Shown here piece by piece: positions 8,540 to 17,526 of a DNA stretch of 41,558 nucleotides. Below the pieces are notes generated by a model. The model was not told where the DNA came from. It saw nothing but the letters and a program-made list of their open reading frames with translations, and did not search any database. The DNA lies in the NCBI GenBank assembly GCA_947475465.1, contig CANJLK010000007.1:1-41558 (forward strand), written 5' to 3'. Origin of the DNA: Caulobacteraceae bacterium. Lineage in GTDB: Bacteria; Pseudomonadota; Alphaproteobacteria; Caulobacterales; Caulobacteraceae. Made by a program: the position numbers and the translations under genes. How positions within the stretch are numbered: the stretch's first letter is position 1; every line of letters begins with the position of its first letter.

Positions 8540-9937
8540 CTAGGGAACCTGCGGGAGCAGGGGGCCGGTCAGGGCTTCCTCGGCCGCGGCCACCGAGAGC
8601 GCCTCGCGGGCCTCCAGGGCGGCGCGAATCTCGCCGTGCCGGCGCGCGTCGAGGGTGTAGCCGAACATGGTCAGGGCGCCGGCGAAGACCAGGATCACCG
8701 GGGCGAACAGGTAGCACATCTCCAGGCCGAAGATGGCCTGGGCGCTGTTGTGGGCGCCTTCGCCCCCCTGGTAGCCCACCAGCCCCAGCACCGGGAAGAT
8801 GATCGCCACGGTCAGCGCCGTGCCCACCTTCGAGGTGGTGGTGACCATGGCGTAGATCACCGCCGAGAGGTCCTTGCCGGTCTCCAGCCGGACCTCGTCG
8901 GCGATGTCGGCGACCATCGAGCGCACCAGGGGCACGAAACCCGACACGCAGACGCCGACGGTGAACATCGCCAGCGCCGTGGCCAGGTAGAGGCCGTGCG
9001 GGATCGCCACCAGTATGGTCTGGGCGACCCCCGTCACCACGCAGGCGGCCTGGACCGCGCGGTGCTTGCTGATCCGGTTGGCGAGCAGGCTCCACAGCGG
9101 CGCGCCGATCAGGCCGGCCGCGATATAGAAGACCAGCAGCGAGCTGGTGGCGGCGATGGAGAAGCCCTTCGCGTCGTGGAAGAAGTAGACATAGATCGGC
9201 GCGGTCGATCCGGCGCCCAGGGTCAGGATCAGGTCGGCGGCGATCACCCGCATCATCGAGGGCCGCCTCAGCGCCACGCCGTAGTCCGAGAAGCTGAATT
9301 TCGTGCGGGTGACCCCGGCCAGCCGCCGTTCAGGCGTGAACAGGCTGGTGATCAGCACGCCCACGGGGATGGCCACGACGATGATCGCCCCGATCATCCC
9401 CATGCTGGCGGGCCGGCCCGGTTCGATGCGGCCTGCGGTGATCAGGCCCAGAAGGAGCAGGGTCGTGGTGGCGAGCACGGTCATGGCCTGGATGAAGCCA
9501 TAGACCCGGGCCCGCTCGTGGTAGGCCGCCGCGACATTGGCCCCCCAGGCGGCCATGCCGAGTGTCAGGATCGAATTGCCCAGATAGGCCACGAGCAGCC
9601 AGACGATCAGATAGGTCTGGTCCACGGGGCCGTCCGGCTGGGTCAGCCGCCAGACCCCCAGCATCAGTATCGGCGCCCCGGCCAGGAGCCACGGGCGATA
9701 CCGCCCGATCGGGCTTTTCGTCTGGTCCATGAAGAGGCCGACCACCGGGTCGATGATCACGTCCAGCAGCCGCACCAGGCCCACCGCTGCGCCGACCGCG
9801 GCGAAGCTGACGCCCAAGCTGACATAGAAGCGCGGCAGGAAGACGCCGAAGGCCAGCACGATCATCGCCAGCGGCATGCCGGTCATGCCGAGCGCCAGGA
9901 TGTGGCGGAAGGGGATCCGGTCGCTGGGCGCGCTCAC
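8540..9937 (-). CDS. GPH-family (MelB-like) sugar:cation symporter, second of a tandem pair
   Basis: A 465-residue, probably 12-helix transporter of the glycoside-pentoside-hexuronide family within the MFS. The loop after the first helices carries the family pattern DVIIDPVVGLFMDQTKSPIG followed by RYRPWLL, with a second signature FSDYGVALRRPSMMRVIAADL at mid-protein. The start is a GTG (VSAPSDRIPF) whose GTGA overlaps the stop of the upstream paralogue, so the two are translationally coupled. The cargo is unknown; many GPH proteins in this lineage are annotated only as MFS. Longer frames reaching 11086 are out-of-frame read-through of the neighbour. Confidence 0.87.
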   Translation of the reverse strand: MSAPSDRIPFRHILALGMTGMPLAMIVLAFGVFLPRFYVSLGVSFAAVGAAVGLVRLLDVIIDPVVGLFMDQTKSPIGRYRPWLLAGAPILMLGVWRLTQPDGPVDQTYLIVWLLVAYLGNSILTLGMAAWGANVAAAYHERARVYGFIQAMTVLATTTLLLLGLITAGRIEPGRPASMGMIGAIIVVAIPVGVLITSLFTPERRLAGVTRTKFSFSDYGVALRRPSMMRVIAADLILTLGAGSTAPIYVYFFHDAKGFSIAATSSLLVFYIAAGLIGAPLWSLLANRISKHRAVQAACVVTGVAQTILVAIPHGLYLATALAMFTVGVCVSGFVPLVRSMVADIADEVRLETGKDLSAVIYAMVTTTSKVGTALTVAIIFPVLGLVGYQGGEGAHNSAQAIFGLEMCYLFAPVILVFAGALTMFGYTLDARRHGEIRAALEAREALSVAAAEEALTGPLLPQVP

Positions 9938-11352
9938 GCCCGCGCCTCGGCCGCCAGGACCTCCGCCGCCGGGCGGGCCAGGTCCTCGTCGTGGGCGGCG
10001 TCGCGGGCTTCCAAGATGTCGCGGATTTCCCGGTGGCGCTGGGCGGAGAGCTTGTAGCCGAGGAAGCAGGCGCCGCCGAGCATCACGAAGATCACCGGCC
10101 CGATCAGGAAGGCCATCTCCAGGCCGCGGATGGCGTAGGCGGTGTTCACCGCGCCGGCCCTGGCGTCGTAGCCGACTTCGGCCAGGACGCTGAAGGTCAG
10201 GAAGATCGAGGCCGCCCCGCCGACCTTGGTCGTAGCGTTGGTCATGGCGTACATCAGCCCCATCCACTCGCGTCCGCTCTCCAGCCGGATCTCGTCGGCG
10301 ATGTCGCCGGTGAGCGAGCGGGTCATGACGGTGAAGCCGCCGTACATCGCGCCGGTGATGAACAGCGTCGGCACCGCGGCGATGAAGTCGCCCTTGGGCA
10401 GCAGGACGAGGCTCAGCAGCATCAGCGAGAAGACGGTGGTGTTGACCATCAGGGCGCGGTGCTTGCCGATCACCCCGGCCAGCCACGCCGTGGCCGGCGC
10501 GCCCAGGAAGCCCGCGGCGATGTAGATCAGCAGCAGCAAATTGGCCTGGGTGGTGTCGAAGCCGCGGCTGTCCTTGAAGAAGAACAGGTAGATGGCCGCC
10601 ATCCAGGTGGGGCCCAGGGTCAGGCATAGGTCGGCGCCCAGGATCCGCAGCACATTGCCCCGGGTCAGCAGGGCCCAGTAGTGGCTTAGCGCGAACTTGG
10701 CGTGGGCGTGGTCGCGGTTGATCGGGTGCGGCGTTCGCCAGGCCATCAGCAGGGCGCAGATCGGCACCGCCACGATGATCGACCAGACCATGGCCTCGAC
10801 GCCCTGGCCGTCCGTGTAGCCGCGCTTGGCGGCGACCACGGGGATCAGCAGGACCAGCACCGCGCCCAGCACGCCAAGGGCGGTGAACACCCCGAAGATC
10901 CGCGACCGTTGGGCGTAGTTGGTGGCCAGGCAGGCGGCCCAGGCGAGGCTGGAGAGCAGCAGGATCGAATAGCCGCCGTACATGATCAGCAGCCAGCCGA
11001 TCAGGTAGATCTGTCCCGCGCCGGGCGGGGCATGGATCAGCATGTAGAGGCCCACGGCCAGCAGCGGCGCGCCGATCAGGGTCCACAGCCGGTAGGGTCC
11101 GAACCGCGTGCGCGTGCGGTCGATGGCCAGGCCCAGCAGCGGATCGATCGGAATGTCGATGAACCGCACGATGGCGAAGGCCGAGCCGATCAGGGCCAGG
11201 CTCCAGCCCAGGGTATTGGCGAAGTAGCGCGGCATCTGGACGCTGACCGCCAGGGCCACGGCGCCCAGCGGAATCTGGGTGGCCGCAAAAGCCAGGGTCC
11301 CGGCCATCGTGAGCTTTCGGGGCCTGGCGGGCTGGGCCGTGGTCGAACTCAA
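9934..11352 (-). CDS. GPH-family (MelB-like) sugar:cation symporter, first of a tandem pair
   Basis: A 472-residue paralogue of the next gene. The N-terminal half has IDIPIDPLLGLAIDRTRTRF then GPYRLW, the GPH/MelB cation-site region; the second half repeats the pattern HYWALLTRGNVLRILGADL. The start is a TTG (LSSTTAQ, read as Met) with a good AGGAG six bases upstream. A 92-bp gap separates it from the SDR gene upstream, so it may be on the same transcript. Two different symporters translated from one coupled message suggest either related substrates or a heteromeric arrangement; neither is shown by sequence. Confidence 0.87.
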   Translation of the reverse strand: MSSTTAQPARPRKLTMAGTLAFAATQIPLGAVALAVSVQMPRYFANTLGWSLALIGSAFAIVRFIDIPIDPLLGLAIDRTRTRFGPYRLWTLIGAPLLAVGLYMLIHAPPGAGQIYLIGWLLIMYGGYSILLLSSLAWAACLATNYAQRSRIFGVFTALGVLGAVLVLLIPVVAAKRGYTDGQGVEAMVWSIIVAVPICALLMAWRTPHPINRDHAHAKFALSHYWALLTRGNVLRILGADLCLTLGPTWMAAIYLFFFKDSRGFDTTQANLLLLIYIAAGFLGAPATAWLAGVIGKHRALMVNTTVFSLMLLSLVLLPKGDFIAAVPTLFITGAMYGGFTVMTRSLTGDIADEIRLESGREWMGLMYAMTNATTKVGGAASIFLTFSVLAEVGYDARAGAVNTAYAIRGLEMAFLIGPVIFVMLGGACFLGYKLSAQRHREIRDILEARDAAHDEDLARPAAEVLAAEARA

Positions 11353-11444
11353 GCGCGTCTCCTGGTGGCGGCGCCTCTGGCGGGCGCCGGCCGCTCCCAG
11401 GTTACGCGCGATCAGCTAGCGCCGCGCAAGCGGTTTCGCGTGTC

Positions 11445-12350
11445 TCAGCCGCCCTGCAGCTTGCGGAACACCTTGGCGCTCTCCTCGCCGCCGGCCTGGA
11501 AGCCCATCTGGCCGGCCGGATCAGTGATCTTGCCCCAGTTGTCGCGGACCTCTTCCACCGACAGGCCGTTGTCGCCCAGGTAGACGCCTTCGGTCTCCAT
11601 CATCTGGGCCACGGCGAAGGCGCCGCCGCCGGCGCTGAGGATGACGCCGCTGGGGGCTTCGTCGGTGCACAGGAAGACCACGCCGGCGCTCACGAATTCC
11701 GGCTTCAGCCGCTCCAGGATCGCCGGCGGCATCAGGTTCTCGGTCATCCGGGTGGCGGCGACCGGGGCGATGGCGTTGACGTGGATGTTGTTCTTCTGGC
11801 CCTCGAGCTTCAGCGTGTTCATGAAGCCGACGATCCCGGCCTTGCCGGCGCCGTAGTTGGACTGGCCGAAATTGCCGAACAGACCGGTGGACGAGGTGGT
11901 GACCACAATCCGTCCGTAGTTCTGCGCCCGCATGATCTCCCAAACCGCCTTGGTGGGCTTCACGGTGCCCATCAGGTGGACGTTCAGCACGAACTCGAAG
12001 TCCTTGATCTCCATCTTGGAGAAGGTCTTGTCGCGCAGGACGCCGGCGTTGGCGATCAGGATGTCCACCCGGCCCCAGGCGTCCATGGCCTGCTTGACCA
12101 TCAGCTCGACGCCCGCGTCATCGGTCACCGAGGAGCCGTTGGCGATCGCCTCGCCGCCGAACGCTTTGATCTCTTCGACCACCTTGTGGGCCGCGTCCGA
12201 TCCGCCGCCCGAGCCGTCCAGCGATCCGCCCAGGTCGTTGACCAGGACGCGCGCGCCTCGGCGGGCCAGCTCCAGGGCGTGCTGACGGCCAAGGCCGCCG
12301 CCGGCGCCCGTGACGATGGCGGTCTTACCGTCGAAGCGAATGTCGGCCAT
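11445..12350 (-). CDS. Short-chain dehydrogenase/reductase, hydroxyacyl-CoA dehydrogenase-like
   Basis: A 301-residue classical SDR: NAD(P)-binding TGAGGGLG at 14-21, NNAG-equivalent NAG at 101-103, catalytic Ser at 153/154 and YxxxK at Tyr166-Lys170. The start resembles the (3R)-hydroxyacyl-CoA dehydrogenase part of peroxisomal multifunctional enzyme 2 (FDGKTAIVTGAGGGLGR... VLVNDLGG), with the same glycine-rich insert after NDLGG. A role in fatty-acyl or steroid side-chain oxidation is therefore plausible but inferred. AGAGGA seven bases before the ATG supports this start. It lies between an ABC exporter and two symporters. Confidence 0.88.
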   Translation of the reverse strand: MADIRFDGKTAIVTGAGGGLGRQHALELARRGARVLVNDLGGSLDGSGGGSDAAHKVVEEIKAFGGEAIANGSSVTDDAGVELMVKQAMDAWGRVDILIANAGVLRDKTFSKMEIKDFEFVLNVHLMGTVKPTKAVWEIMRAQNYGRIVVTTSSTGLFGNFGQSNYGAGKAGIVGFMNTLKLEGQKNNIHVNAIAPVAATRMTENLMPPAILERLKPEFVSAGVVFLCTDEAPSGVILSAGGGAFAVAQMMETEGVYLGDNGLSVEEVRDNWGKITDPAGQMGFQAGGEESAKVFRKLQGG

Positions 12351-12461
12351 GGATGGGTCCTCTGACGCAAAAGAGGGCGGGTTTGTGCGGTGAAGCCCCG
12401 CAGGCGTCAAGCGGCCCGTAAATGTGGGCCAAGGTTCCCCAAGGGCAGGATTCGGAGGGAT

Positions 12462-13436
12462 CTAGCCTGCCGGCCTGGCCGCGACGGCGGCCTGTTGCGG
12501 GCCGCGCAGGAACTTCACCAGCACCCGTTGGCCGATCAGGAAGGGGGCGTTGTCGGCGCCCACCACCACCTCGACCACCCGCTCGTCGCTGCGCTCGGTG
12601 GGGTCGTCGGACTGCAGCTTGCGGGCCCCGAACACCGCGGCGCGGCGGAGCACCTTGCCGGTATAGAGCCGGCTCGGGTCAGCTTCGGGCGCGATCTGAA
12701 CCGCCTGGCCGATTTCCACGAAGGGCAGGGCGCCCTCGCTGATCTCGGCGCGGACGATGTGGCTGGCGCGGGGCTCCAGGTCGAACATGTTGGAGACGTT
12801 CAGGGTCGAGGCGCCCGCGCCCGGATTGGCGTAGCGGCGCACGATCCGGCCATCTGCGGGCGCGCGGATGACGGTCAGTTCCCGGTTGTAGCGGGCCTGG
12901 TTAAGTTTGGCCTGGTAGGCGCCGATGGCCGCCTTCTGGGCCTCGATCCCCGCCTGGGCCTGGCGTACGGCGTCGCGCGCTTGGTCGAGCCTCTGCCCCG
13001 CCACAAAATTGGTCGCCACCAGGCCCTGCTGGCGGCCTAGTTCGCGCTGGGCCGTCGACAGCTGGACCTGCAGCAGCGGTATCTGCGCCTGGGCCTGGCG
13101 CATCTCCGCCGCCGCGCTCTCGGCCCGCAGCCGGGGTTCGTCGTCCTCCAGCCGGGCCAGGACCTGGCCCTTCGTCACGACGTCGCCCTCCTGGGCCAGG
13201 ACCTCGCGCACGATGCCGGAGGTGCGGGCGGCGACCTGAATCACCCCGCCCTCCACGTCGGCCTTGCCGTTGGCGATGGCCACATAGGGGCTCTTGGGCG
13301 CGGCCGCCGCCGCGGCCTGGACCGCCTTGGCCTTTTTGGTCTTGGCCTGGCCGGACATCACCACCCCGCCGGCGACGAGCGCGATCAGCAGGACGGCGGC
13401 GAACCAGACGAGGCGGTTGCGGGTGAAGGCGGGCAT
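12462..13436 (-). CDS. HlyD/DevB-type membrane fusion protein
   Basis: A 324-residue periplasmic adaptor anchored by one N-terminal helix (LVWFAAVLLIALVAGGVVM, about 9-27). A lipoyl-like half-motif follows (GVIQVAARTSGIVREVLAQEGDVVTKGQVLARLED), then an alpha-helical hairpin of about 100 residues rich in Ala/Gln, then the returning lipoyl half VIRAPADGRIVRRYANPGA and a beta-barrel. It would link the inner-membrane ABC pump encoded just upstream to an outer-membrane channel, which is not in this window. It is the third gene of the permease-ATPase-adaptor operon, 12 bp after the ATPase stop. Confidence 0.9.
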   Translation of the reverse strand: MPAFTRNRLVWFAAVLLIALVAGGVVMSGQAKTKKAKAVQAAAAAAPKSPYVAIANGKADVEGGVIQVAARTSGIVREVLAQEGDVVTKGQVLARLEDDEPRLRAESAAAEMRQAQAQIPLLQVQLSTAQRELGRQQGLVATNFVAGQRLDQARDAVRQAQAGIEAQKAAIGAYQAKLNQARYNRELTVIRAPADGRIVRRYANPGAGASTLNVSNMFDLEPRASHIVRAEISEGALPFVEIGQAVQIAPEADPSRLYTGKVLRRAAVFGARKLQSDDPTERSDERVVEVVVGADNAPFLIGQRVLVKFLRGPQQAAVAARPAG

Positions 13437-13448
13437 GGCGAAGCGATC

Positions 13449-14189
13449 CTAGGTCCCGGCGAGCGCGGGCTGTTGCAGGCTGTGACTGGCGGCCGGGGCG
13501 ATCCGCCGGTCGTCGAGGATGCGGCCGTCCTCGATGTGGATGATGCGGTCGGCGTAGACTTCCAGCCGCGGGTCGTGGGTGACGCAGATCACCGCCGCGC
13601 CGAACTGCTTGGCGGCCCGTTGCAGGAGCTTGATCACCACCTGGCCATTCTCGCCGTCCAGCGCGCTGGTGGGCTCGTCGGCGAACAGGAGTTGGGGGTC
13701 CTTGGCCAGGGCGCGGGCGATGGCGACGCGCTGCTTCTCGCCGCCGGACAGCTCCGACGGGCGCTGGTTCATACGCAACTCCATGCCGACCTCGGTCAGC
13801 GCCAGCGCCGCCTTGTCGCGCGCCGCGGTCCGCGAGAAACCCTTGTATTTCAGGATGATCTCCACCTGCTGCAGGGCGGTGAGGGCCGGGAACAGGTTGA
13901 ACCCCTGGAAGATGAAGCCGCAGTGGTCGAGACGGAAGCGGTCGATCCGGCCCGGACGATAGCTCCACAGGTCGTGGCCCATGGCGCTGACCGAGCCGGC
14001 GTCGGGCTTCAGCAGGCCGGAGAGCGCGGCGACCAGCGTCGACTTGCCCGAGCCCGAGGGCCCCATGACCATGGTCACGTCGCCGTGGCGGGCGTCGAAG
14101 TCCACCGACTTCAGCACCTCGATGTGGCTGCGGCCGGTCTTGAACCGCTTGACCAGGCCGTGGGCGACGATGGCGGGCCGATCCTTCAT
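13449..14189 (-). CDS. ABC exporter ATP-binding subunit (DevA/LolD/MacB type)
   Basis: A 246-residue nucleotide-binding subunit with Walker A GPSGSGKST at 43-51, Q-loop FIFQGFNLFPALT, ABC signature LSGGEKQRVAIARAL, Walker B LLFADEPTSALD and H-loop VICVTHDPR. The GFNLFP Q-loop and the DGxNGQ D-loop context are typical of the MacB/LolD/DevA export branch rather than importers. It sits between its permease (13 bp upstream) and its HlyD-like adaptor (12 bp downstream). Confidence 0.93.
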   Translation of the reverse strand: MKDRPAIVAHGLVKRFKTGRSHIEVLKSVDFDARHGDVTMVMGPSGSGKSTLVAALSGLLKPDAGSVSAMGHDLWSYRPGRIDRFRLDHCGFIFQGFNLFPALTALQQVEIILKYKGFSRTAARDKAALALTEVGMELRMNQRPSELSGGEKQRVAIARALAKDPQLLFADEPTSALDGENGQVVIKLLQRAAKQFGAAVICVTHDPRLEVYADRIIHIEDGRILDDRRIAPAASHSLQQPALAGT

Positions 14190-14202
14190 GGCCGAGGGGC
14201 GC

Positions 14203-15345
14203 TCATCGCAGCAGATCCGCGGGCTGGCTCTTCTTCAGGACGCCCAGCGAGAACAGCCCCGACAGGATCGAGATCAGCACCAGCATGACGGTGACCGTCA
14301 CCACCCACGGGATCGGGAAGCCCATGGGCATGCCGGCGTTCTTGGCCAGCAGATAGACCCCGAAGGTGAAGGCCGCCGTGGCGATCAGGCCGGCCACGCC
14401 CACCCACAGCGACAGTTCCAGGACGATCAGGCTGAGCGAACCCATGGAGACGCCCAGCGCCCGCAGGCTCGCGAACTCCTTGATGCTCGCCAGGATCGCG
14501 CCGCGCAGGGTCTGAGAGGTGATGCCGATGCCGATCAGCACCCCCAGGAACAGGGAAAAGCCCAGGAAGATGCCGATGATCTGCTCCTTCATCAGCGAGT
14601 TCTCGTTGGCCTTCGACAGGGCCTCGCGGGTCCAGGCCTTGTAGGCGCCGTGCGACGCCGCGTTCAGCTGGTCGACCACCGCCTGGGCCTGGGCGGGATC
14701 GCGCAGCCGCACCATCAAAGGGCCAGTTTTGCCGCCCTTCGGCCCCATGCCCAGCAGCCGCATGGTGTCGCGCGACATGTAGACGGTGGGCTGGTTGACG
14801 TTGGCGTAGTTCTCCAGGATGCCGCGCACCCGCACGGTCTTGTCCTTGAGCGTCGCCACCGAGCCCAGGTGCGCGCCCAGCGTCGCCTCGGCCGTCTTGT
14901 CGAACACCACCGCATAGGGCTCCAGCAGGGCCAAGCGGATGGATTCCGGGAAGTCGGTGGGCAGGGTCACCGAGCCCTGCCTGGGGTCCACGTCGAAGGT
15001 GTTGACGTAGGTGGTGACGGCCTTCTTGCCCGGCTCCGGCGAATTGACCCAGCGCGCCCCGCTGCCGCCGAGGCTCTGCACCTCGACGACCTGCGGGTTG
15101 AGGTAGATCTGCGGCAGGATCCGATCCGGCAGGCTGGTGGGCCCGGAATCGACCATGCTCTCGTTCTTGGGCGACAGGATGATCAGGTCGGCGCGGCTGC
15201 GGTCGATGCTGGCGGTGGCCGCCCGCACGATGCCGGTGAACATCCCCACCTGCGCCAGGATCAGCAGGCCGGAAAAGGCCAGCGCCACCATGGCCGCGGT
15301 GTAGCGCCGCCATTCGTAGATCAGCGTGGCCAGAGCCAACGACAT
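14203..15345 (-). CDS. ABC exporter permease, DevC-like
   Basis: A 380-residue FtsX/MacB-topology permease: one N-terminal membrane helix (about 14-35), a large extracytoplasmic domain (about 36-255) and three C-terminal helices (about 257-280, 305-330, 343-368). The region IDRSRADLIILSPKNESMVDSG resembles DevC of the DevBCA glycolipid exporters. With the following ATPase and HlyD-like adaptor it makes a complete DevBCA-type pump; the cargo may be a lipid, glycolipid or peptide (inference). It is the first gene of the minus-strand run reaching 8540, and its promoter should lie in 15346-15553. Confidence 0.88.
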   Translation of the reverse strand: MSLALATLIYEWRRYTAAMVALAFSGLLILAQVGMFTGIVRAATASIDRSRADLIILSPKNESMVDSGPTSLPDRILPQIYLNPQVVEVQSLGGSGARWVNSPEPGKKAVTTYVNTFDVDPRQGSVTLPTDFPESIRLALLEPYAVVFDKTAEATLGAHLGSVATLKDKTVRVRGILENYANVNQPTVYMSRDTMRLLGMGPKGGKTGPLMVRLRDPAQAQAVVDQLNAASHGAYKAWTREALSKANENSLMKEQIIGIFLGFSLFLGVLIGIGITSQTLRGAILASIKEFASLRALGVSMGSLSLIVLELSLWVGVAGLIATAAFTFGVYLLAKNAGMPMGFPIPWVVTVTVMLVLISILSGLFSLGVLKKSQPADLLR

Positions 15346-15553
15346 GCTGCGGAACCCCTTCCAGTCGCCGGAAGGTGTCGGCCCGCGCCCGCGCCGCCGC
15401 CAGTTAAAGTCCGGTAAGGTGCGGCTATTGCGGATTAATTCGGCGTAACGTCACAAGGCCGGGCTGTTACGCCCCGGCTTGCGGAAGCCGAGCTTCTGAT
15501 CCTCTATCCCTGTCGGGGCCGCCAGACTCAGGGGCGGCGGTTGGGGTCCATCC
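15346..15553. promoter_or_regulatory. Divergent intergenic region, exporter operon / nucleoside transporter
   Basis: About 208 bp between two divergent genes. An AT-richer patch with GGATTAATTCGGCGTAACG lies near 15430-15450. It is followed by an imperfect GC hairpin (AAGGCCGGGC, loop TGTTAC, GCCCCGGCTT, about 15456-15481) in the probable leader of the transporter gene. No convincing -35/-10 pair or known operator was identified. The hairpin has no U-tract, so it is not called a terminator. Confidence 0.4.
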
Positions 15554-16906
15554 ATGTTTCGTCTTGAAAACGCGCAGAGCCTCGTGGGCATCGCGCTCGC
15601 CATCGGCCTTTGCTGGGCGATCTCGGAGAACCGCGGCCGGTTCCCGTGGAAGCTGGCGATCGGGGCGATCGTGGTTCAGGCCGTCCTGGTGCTGGTGCTG
15701 TTCGGGGTGCCGGCCCTGCGCGCGGCCCTGATCGGGGTGGGCCATGCGGTCGACGGCCTGTCGGCGGCCACCCAGGCCGGGGTCGCCTTCGTGTTCGGCT
15801 TCCTGGCCGGCACGCCGAACCAGCCCTACACCCTCACCGACCCTGGCTCGCTGTTTGTCTTCGCTTTCCGCGTCCTGCCGGTGATCCTGGTGGTCTGCGC
15901 GCTCGCGGCCCTGCTGTGGCACTGGCGCATCCTGAAGTGGATCACCCAGGGCTTCGGCGTGGTCTTCGAAAAGACCATGGGCCTGCGCGGTCCGCCGGCC
16001 CTGGCCACTGCCGCCACCGTCTTCATGGGCCAGGTGGAAGGCCCGATCTTCATCCGCTCCTACCTGCCCAGCCTGTCGCGCTCCGAGCTCTTCATGCTGA
16101 TCGCCGTGGGCATGGCCTGCGTCTCCGGCTCGACCATGGTGGCCTATGCGACGATCCTGAAGGACGTCCTGCCCAACGCCGCGTCCCACGTGCTGACCGC
16201 CTCGATCATCTCGGCGCCCGCCGGCGTGCTCCTGGCCCGCATTTTGGTGCCCCGCATGCCTGAGACCGAGGTCGTCGCCCCGCTCGATCCGGCCCAGGAC
16301 AAAGTCTACGAGAGCTCCGTCGACGCCCTGATCAAGGGCACCACGGACGGCCTCAACATCGTGCTCAACGTGGGCGCGACCCTGATCGTCTTCGTGGCCC
16401 TGGTGGCCATGCTGAACTCGATCCTCGGCCTGGCCGGCGAGGTCCACGGCGCGCCGATCTCCGTGGAGCGGGTTCTGGGCTTCGTCTTCGCGCCGGTGGC
16501 CTGGGCCATGGGCATCCGCTGGGCCGACGCGCCCACCGCCGGCTCGCTCCTCGGCGTGAAGCTGGTGCTGACCGAATTCACCGCCTTCATCCGCCTGGGC
16601 GCGACGCCGCTGGGCGCCATCGACGACCGCACGCGGGTGATCATGACCTACGCGCTGTGCGGCTTCGCCAACATCGCCTCGGTGGGCATCAATGTCGCCG
16701 GCTACTCCGTGCTGGTGCCCGAACGGCGCCAGGAGATCATGGGCATGGTCTGGAAGGCGATGTTCGCCGGTTTCATGGCCACCTGCCTGACCGCCTCGGT
16801 GGTGGGCGCCATGCCCTCGGAGCTGTTCGGTCACGAGGCGACGCCGGCCCCCAAGCCTGTGATGACCCTGCAACCCGGCCCCCCCTCGGCCAAGGTCGCG
16901 CCGTGA
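15554..16906 (+). CDS. Concentrative nucleoside transporter (NupC/CNT family)
   Basis: A 450-residue inner-membrane ion-coupled nucleoside importer. The family core is clear: FGFLAG near residue 80, MGQVEGPIFIRSYLPSLSRSEL (the G-Q-x-E/T-x-P nucleoside-site hairpin) at mid-protein, and GMACVSGSTMVAYATILKD, ending with the helix region YALCGFANIASVGIN that carries the conserved FANxxS. It is somewhat longer than E. coli NupC, with a Pro-rich C-terminal tail. The gene end overlaps the next start by 4 bases (GTGA). Confidence 0.92.
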   Translation: MFRLENAQSLVGIALAIGLCWAISENRGRFPWKLAIGAIVVQAVLVLVLFGVPALRAALIGVGHAVDGLSAATQAGVAFVFGFLAGTPNQPYTLTDPGSLFVFAFRVLPVILVVCALAALLWHWRILKWITQGFGVVFEKTMGLRGPPALATAATVFMGQVEGPIFIRSYLPSLSRSELFMLIAVGMACVSGSTMVAYATILKDVLPNAASHVLTASIISAPAGVLLARILVPRMPETEVVAPLDPAQDKVYESSVDALIKGTTDGLNIVLNVGATLIVFVALVAMLNSILGLAGEVHGAPISVERVLGFVFAPVAWAMGIRWADAPTAGSLLGVKLVLTEFTAFIRLGATPLGAIDDRTRVIMTYALCGFANIASVGINVAGYSVLVPERRQEIMGMVWKAMFAGFMATCLTASVVGAMPSELFGHEATPAPKPVMTLQPGPPSAKVAP

Positions 16907-17514
16907 GGCTCTATGACGCCGCCGTCGCCCCCAACCCGCGCCGGGTGCGCTGGCTGCTGGCGGAAAAGGGAGTCACCGACCTCGAGGTGGTGGTGGTCGA
17001 TATCCCCGCCGGCGAGCACAAGCAGCCGGACTATCTCGACCGGGCGGGCCTGCCGCAGCTCCCGGCGCTGGAGATGGACGACGGAACCTGGATCACCGAG
17101 TCCATCGCCATCTGCCGCTACCTGGAAAGCCGCTATCCGGAGCCCAACCTCTTCGGACGCGGCCCGGAAGAGACCGCGGTGATCGAGATGTGGATGCGCC
17201 GGGCTGAGATGCTGCTGGCCGTGCCCTTCATGCTGGGGGTGCGCCATTCTCATCCGGGCTTCGCCATCCTGGAGGCCCAGGTTCCCGAGGTCGCCGCCTA
17301 TAACCAGCGCACGGCGCTCGCCGCCCTGACCGTCTTCGACGACCAGCTGGCCGAGAACGACTGGCTGGCCGGCGACCGGCTGACCATCGCCGACATCGTG
17401 GCCTACATCGGCATCGACTTCGCCCGGATCGTCCGCCTGCGGCCGCCGGAGGACCTTGCCCACCTGGCCCGCTGGGTCGGCGCCATGCGCGCGCGTCCCG
17501 CCGCTTCGGCCTAA
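16903..17514 (+). CDS. Glutathione S-transferase family protein
   Basis: A 203-residue GST: thioredoxin-like N-terminal domain (about 1-80) with the cis-Pro loop LPQLPALEMDDG and the glutathione-binding ITESIAICRYLE, followed by an all-helical C-terminal domain containing the N-capping motif GDRLTIADIVAY. The start is the GTG of CCGTGAGG, which overlaps the transporter stop; longer ATG frames run through the transporter gene out of frame. The usual catalytic Tyr/Ser cannot be assigned with certainty (Tyr4 or the Asn-Pro-Arg segment). Substrate unknown. Confidence 0.88.
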   Translation: MRLYDAAVAPNPRRVRWLLAEKGVTDLEVVVVDIPAGEHKQPDYLDRAGLPQLPALEMDDGTWITESIAICRYLESRYPEPNLFGRGPEETAVIEMWMRRAEMLLAVPFMLGVRHSHPGFAILEAQVPEVAAYNQRTALAALTVFDDQLAENDWLAGDRLTIADIVAYIGIDFARIVRLRPPEDLAHLARWVGAMRARPAASA

Positions 17515-17526
17515 GGAGCCACCATC

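Noticed and set aside
8540..11086. An 848-codon frame spanning both transporter genes
   Set aside because: It joins the second transporter to out-of-frame Arg/Pro-rich read-through of the first. The GTG at 9937 with a GTGA overlap gives the family start.
15456..15481. GC hairpin in the divergent gap as a terminator or riboswitch
   Set aside because: Imperfect stem without a U-tract, and no conserved riboswitch core could be matched.
15467..16873. A 468-codon frame antisense to the nucleoside transporter
   Set aside because: His/Gly/Asp/Gln-rich composition typical of shadow frames in GC-rich DNA; no signal, domain or ribosome site.
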